Assembly (NCBI GenBank): GCA_003222535.1
Contig: QHWJ01000172.1
Location: 1 to 37,203, forward strand
From: Acidobacteriota bacterium
GTDB lineage: Bacteria > Acidobacteriota > Vicinamibacteria > Vicinamibacterales > CAVVIG01
Direction: 5' to 3'
Length of the DNA stretch: 37,203 bases
Part shown: piece after piece, positions 35,201 to 37,203 of the stretch
Layout: each line of letters opens with the position of its first letter
Position numbering within the stretch: position 1 is the stretch's first letter
Notes under the pieces: generated by a model
The model's input: only the letters and a program-made list of their open reading frames with translations
Databases searched by the model: none
Told to the model about the DNA's origin: nothing
Made by a program: the position numbers and the translations under genes

Positions 35201-35434
35201 GATAATCGCCGGAATCAGATCGACATGCGCTTTGCCAAGGTCGTGCGCCTGGGCCGCACGCGGTCGGACATCGGGATCGACCTCAACAACCTGCTCAACA
35301 CGAACTACGCGACGGGCTACAGCACGACGTACACGTACAGCGCCGGCAACACGCTGCAGGGCGGCACATGGGGCAACCCGACCAGCCTTTACACGCCGCG
35401 GTTCATGCGGATCAACTACACGATCAACTTCTGA
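32249..35434 (+). CDS. Oar-like TonB-dependent outer membrane receptor, copy 2
   Basis: 1061 residues from ATG 32249 (AGAGGA nine bases upstream). Same architecture as the receptor at 25612: signal peptide ending TVFAQ, a carboxypeptidase-regulatory-like domain (AVLTGTVRDPSGAVLPGVTV), a plug (AGEGRMTVNGMTIAAARSGG) and a barrel ending MRINYTINF with the terminal Phe. The first 130 residues are very similar in the two proteins, whereas the barrels and plug loops diverge, implying different ligands after an old duplication. Two cysteine pairs in extracellular loops (HRCEGTPL...PGCHN and VADCDFL...GDVCAAA) could be disulfides. It is followed by a hairpin at 35461. Confidence 0.9.
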   Translation: MRVSTKGLAILAVLLLPGTVFAQAVLTGTVRDPSGAVLPGVTVEAASPALIERTRSGTTDGTGQYRIIDLRPGTYALTFTLPGFTTVRRANIELSGTQTVTLPIEMRLGAIAETVTVTGETPLVDVQSARREVVMNKDVIQALPAARAVGALLNATPGLTVDNNGPALSPTMTFFNAHSSAANSTGVAGEGRMTVNGMTIAAARSGGVSSYVYDTPNSQEVAITVGGGLGESDIGGPVMNLVPKSGGNTFAGTAFFNEAGGWSRGTNLTDDLRAIGLTQTPGIIRSYDASGSFGGPIRKDRLWFYGSYRNLDTQTAMEGITANANAGDASRWDWVGSPINARLVQDRQMIIGRLTGQVGRNRISFNSEYQHRCEGTPLKVDTPGCHNRGEDWIGLGNNAAPFQSPEATSTAARGYFDAPYYLNQISWTMPATNKLLVEAGFAAFRYNPLFGFPPPDGITTLIPVQEQSNAVNPATGLRFAPQPNFTYRGVEQWGWAVGKTEGWQVAASYVTGAHNMKIGYQGNRLDQLDQTLTGSTQLAYRFSQGVPNAVTYRLPDFGHRTLTNLHGMYVQDGWTRGRLTLQGALRYDRVSSYSPVEGNGTTRSSVFNAAPISFPVVPGVDAYNDITPRAAVTYDVFGGGRTALKFNWGRYLAYAANDPPYTSSNPAVTTVSVVSNRGWTDSNNNKVADCDFLNPGAQNNAAGGGDVCAAAVGNQANFGQVGAATIVNPDVLHGWGKRPGDYQWAATLQQQIVTRVTAEVSYTRRNFFGFFVTDDLNRNVNTAYETYTLTAPEDPRLPNGGGYPITVFVPTAAANATPSKTYLTWESDYGPERTSYWHGVDFTLNARLREGLTTSVGTSTGRAVLDDCATATKYNQVNAVTNVAAGPDPRACHSVDPFQTTVRGLAIYIIPKIDVLVSATVRSQPPVQFGAAPAGATIAGGGNSAQWIVPNSVVAAALGHLPVGATATGTTTIPIADNVRRVYADNRRNQIDMRFAKVVRLGRTRSDIGIDLNNLLNTNYATGYSTTYTYSAGNTLQGGTWGNPTSLYTPRFMRINYTINF

Positions 35435-35460
35435 TCAGGTTCGAACGGCCGCATTGAACG

Positions 35461-35490
35461 GGCCCGGCTTTCCCCGGTGGATGCCGGGCC
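35461..35490. terminator. Candidate terminator hairpin after the second receptor
   Basis: An 8-bp perfect stem GGCCCGGC / GCCGGGCC encloses a 14-base loop, 26 bases after the receptor stop codon. It is followed by GTTGTTGCC rather than a clean T-run, so intrinsic termination would be weak. Its position between convergent coding frames fits a bidirectional terminator. Confidence 0.55.
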
Positions 35491-35524
35491 GTTGTTGCCC
35501 TCACTCAATCATTCGCCTCGCGAT

Positions 35525-35815
35525 CTACTTCGGCGTCACACGGAACAGCCCGCCGGGATTGGCGTCCTCGAGCATCCACAGCGCGCTGTCGGGACCGGCT
35601 TCCACGTCGCGAATGCGGTGCCCGACATCCCAGCGTTCGGCAGGTTTGGCTCCGCCCTTGCCGTCGAACGTGATGCGGTTGAGGGTCCGCGTTGCAATGC
35701 CGCTCATCAGCGCGGAGCCCCGCCACTCGGGGAACATCGCGCCGTTGTAGAAGTGAGATTGCCCGGCGCGATGATGGGCGTCCAGTAGATCACCGGTTTG
35801 GTCAGATCTGAATCT
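35525..35815 (-). pseudogene. 3' remnant of a PQQ-dependent sugar dehydrogenase, frameshifted
   Basis: Two minus-strand frames join into one protein-like text. From about 35815 to 35755 the frame gives DLTKPVIYWTPIIAPGNLT; then a one-base loss in a T-run around 35750-35756 shifts it, and the next frame continues FYNGAMFPEWRGSALMSGIATRTLNR to the stop at 35525 (ending GGLFRVTPK). The 'P(V/I)xYWxPxIAP...FYxG..FPxW' block and 'DVGHRIRDVEAGPDSALWMLED' ending are those of soluble aldose sugar dehydrogenases (GSDH/YliI family). Everything upstream, more than two thirds of the enzyme, is missing and replaced by the next gene. It is therefore a dead fragment. Confidence 0.75.
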
Positions 35816-36428
35816 TGAGACGCCTGTGCGCGTGCGCCGCCAGCACTGCTATGCCCGCTGCGTAGGCCCGCCGGTGCTCCTGCGTCCACGGCGGACCGGC
35901 CGGCCGGCCGGAACGACTGACGAAGTCCTCGACCTCACGAAGTGTCACGCCGAGCTGCTCCGCGGCGAGCGAAGTCTCCTCGCCACGACGGCACATGTGG
36001 ACATCGAGTCCGAGCTGCCGCGCCGCGCGGCAGATGGCCAGCTGATACAGCATCCCGTCCGCGGCGCATTGCAGCCGATACGATTTCCAAACAGCAGCGA
36101 CCGTTTCGGGAAGGCCGGCAAACGGGGGCTTCCGAATCGCGAGGGCGACGACGGCGTACGAGCGCGCCAGTTCGGTCACGACGCGCGTCAATACGTCGGA
36201 GGTGCGGACCGCGATTGACCGCCGCACCTGCGCGATGAGCGCGTTGCCCTGGTCTTCCGTCATGCCGACCGATTCGTGTTCATACGGCTGCCTCGGCAAG
36301 CCCGAATCGATCAGCGTCACGCGCCGCCGCTCGATGACGGCCGGCACCCGGCCAGGCGCCGCGACCGAGACCAGATGCGCCCATCCGGTATGCTCGGCCA
36401 CGCTCACCACGCACGGCGCGTCCTTCAT
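35802..36428 (-). CDS. Hypothetical protein downstream of a TetR regulator
   Basis: 208 residues, starting four bases after the stop of the TetR gene, so the two form an operon. The N-terminal half reads like an RNase H-like or ATP-grasp-free alpha/beta fold (VVSVAEHTGWAHLVSVAA, AVIERRRVTLIDSGLPRQPYEHE), the middle has a strand VVALAIRKPPFAGLPETVAAVWKSYR, and the end GPPWTQEHRRAYAAGIAVLAAHAHR. I have a memory of similar hypothetical proteins in actinobacteria and acidobacteria with the same 'AHTGWA' and 'GPPWxxEHR' blocks, but no function. No signal peptide or membrane segment. The C-terminal few codons overlap the dehydrogenase remnant. Confidence 0.7.
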   Translation of the reverse strand: MKDAPCVVSVAEHTGWAHLVSVAAPGRVPAVIERRRVTLIDSGLPRQPYEHESVGMTEDQGNALIAQVRRSIAVRTSDVLTRVVTELARSYAVVALAIRKPPFAGLPETVAAVWKSYRLQCAADGMLYQLAICRAARQLGLDVHMCRRGEETSLAAEQLGVTLREVEDFVSRSGRPAGPPWTQEHRRAYAAGIAVLAAHAHRRLKIQI

Positions 36429-36432
36429 GTCG

Positions 36433-37044
36433 TCAACTTCGCCGCTTCACGCCACGCACCAGATATGGCCGGAGCGTGGCCTCGAGGTCGTCGCGCAAGC
36501 GCTCAGCAGCGGAGCCCTCCCGATACAGCGTCCACGCCAGGAAAGAACCATCGAGCGTGACCTCGATCATGCGCGCCAGCGCCCGAACGTCGGTATCGGC
36601 CCGGAGTTCGCCCACAGATACGGCATCGGCCACCAGCTGCTCGTAACGAGCCCGCGCCGCCCGCTTGAGCCGCAGCAGGTGGCGGCGCAGCACCGGGTCC
36701 GCCAGGTCGTTCTGCAGGTAGGCGAGATTCCGCAGTGCGGCGCGAGGTGACTCCGCCAACCTGGCATGAACCGCCGTGGCGGCACGCACCGCCTGGAGCG
36801 GCGAAGCCGTCCGGGCGTCCAGCGGCGCGCCAAAGCCGATGTCGCCGGTGGAGGCGCCGTGCCGGGCGTGCGCGTGCAGCAGTTCTCGGTTGGAACCAAA
36901 GCGCTGCACCAGAGCGCCCGCCGTCACGCCCGCCTCCGCGGCGATCGCCCGCAGTGTCAGCTCCGCAGGTCCGCAGCGCAGCATGACCCGCACCAGTGCC
37001 GCGAACACATCGACATCCTCTGCCTTGCGGCGCCGTGGACTCAT
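36433..37044 (-). CDS. TetR family transcriptional regulator
   Basis: 203 residues from ATG 37044 (the frame stays open upstream to the window edge, but those residues are the antisense of the dehydrogenase fragment). The DNA-binding helix-turn-helix is ELTLRAIAAEAGVTAGALVQRFGSNRELLHAHARH near residues 25-60, the classic TetR_N pattern, followed by an all-helical ligand-binding domain (AVRAATAVHARLAESPRAALRNLAYL to the final helices). It likely represses its own operon and, before the deletion described at 37046, a divergent short-chain dehydrogenase. The ligand is unknown. Confidence 0.88.
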   Translation of the reverse strand: MSPRRRKAEDVDVFAALVRVMLRCGPAELTLRAIAAEAGVTAGALVQRFGSNRELLHAHARHGASTGDIGFGAPLDARTASPLQAVRAATAVHARLAESPRAALRNLAYLQNDLADPVLRRHLLRLKRAARARYEQLVADAVSVGELRADTDVRALARMIEVTLDGSFLAWTLYREGSAAERLRDDLEATLRPYLVRGVKRRS

Positions 37045-37045
37045 C

Positions 37046-37203
37046 TCGTTGTTGTACGGCTTCCTCTGGCAGGCGGACCTGAAGAGCGCGGACGCGATCT
37101 TTCGGCAGGGGCTCACATCCCGCATCATGACGGCGAAGTATGCGGCACTCGCCATGATGCCCGCCAAACGCGGACTCATCGTGGAAGTGACGGAGAACGA
37201 CAT
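37046..37203 (+). pseudogene. 5'-truncated short-chain dehydrogenase/reductase, runs off the window
   Basis: The plus-strand frame that ends at the window edge gives LLYGFLWQADLKSADAIFRQGLTSRIMTAKYAALAMMPAKRGLIVEVTEND. This is the helix and strand just before the catalytic region of DHRS1-like SDR proteins ('FW...L......F..G...H...S..AA..M....RGLIVEV(T/S)'). The N-terminal Rossmann part with TGxxxGxG and the NNA motif would lie where the TetR gene starts, so it is absent. The break is at about 37045-37055, immediately next to the TetR start codon. Either the gene was cut by a deletion that removed the shared promoter, or TetR was placed over it. The 3' end is beyond the window. Confidence 0.65.

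Overview
The window reads as a chromosomal segment of a high-GC, aerobic, Gram-negative bacterium of the phylum Acidobacteriota, most likely class Vicinamibacteria. Supporting this are two very large Oar-type TonB-dependent receptors with an N-terminal carboxypeptidase-regulatory-like domain, an ATPase-less MacB/FtsX 'ADOP' permease, an M28 aminopeptidase of a type common in that class, a fused cytochrome c / copper monooxygenase-like secreted protein, and many secreted proteins with Sec signal peptides. This is inferred from protein families; no rRNA or tRNA gene is present. No insertion sequence, integrase, phage module or CRISPR array was seen.

Layout. 0-3.2 kb (+): a 5'-cut PilZ protein, a small hypothetical, a secreted M28 peptidase and a stand-alone receiver protein, ending at a 26-bp perfect AT-rich palindrome. 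3.2-6.1 kb (-): a SAM methyltransferase, an Ada(Zn)-AraC-AlkA repair fusion and an overlapping DUF5658 membrane protein. 6.3-8.7 kb (+): the copper/heme protein and a translationally coupled secreted partner. 8.7-15.0 kb (+): MFS transporter, REP-like palindromes, TauD/TfdA dioxygenase, ADOP permease, RtcB RNA ligase. 15.0-18.0 kb (+): a cyclic-nucleotide-binding histidine kinase overlapping a response-regulator/thioredoxin-reductase-like fusion. 18.2-23.1 kb (-): a TPR-associated TRAP transporter (tatT, tatP, fused tatQM), a short phosphatase-like remnant and a HAD hydrolase. 23.5-25.4 kb: a short remnant, then on the minus strand a small DUF-like gene, an orphan ModA-like binding protein and a Phd/PIN toxin-antitoxin pair with a palindromic operator. 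25.6-35.4 kb (+): two paralogous Oar-like receptors flanking a secreted SRPBCC protein, a periplasmic beta-carbonic anhydrase and a KefB-type antiporter, with a BP74-domain lipoprotein on the minus strand. 35.5-37.2 kb: a frameshifted PQQ sugar-dehydrogenase tail, an unknown gene and a TetR regulator on the minus strand, and a 5'-truncated short-chain dehydrogenase running off the right edge.

Two themes stand out. First, several genes look internally or terminally deleted: the receiver half of the thioredoxin-reductase fusion appears to lack about 35-40 residues, the PIN toxin lacks a similar block containing an acidic active-site residue, and phosphatase-like, PQQ-dehydrogenase and SDR genes survive only as pieces. 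This suggests ongoing deletion-driven decay, or adaptive loss of phosphorylation control in the fusion. Second, there are compact, translationally coupled modules that deserve experimental attention: the cNMP-sensor kinase with a CxxC-less thioredoxin-reductase output, and the heme/copper monooxygenase with its secreted partner.

All functional statements come from reading the protein sequences against remembered family motifs. No database search was run, so family names are firm only where key residues are listed.
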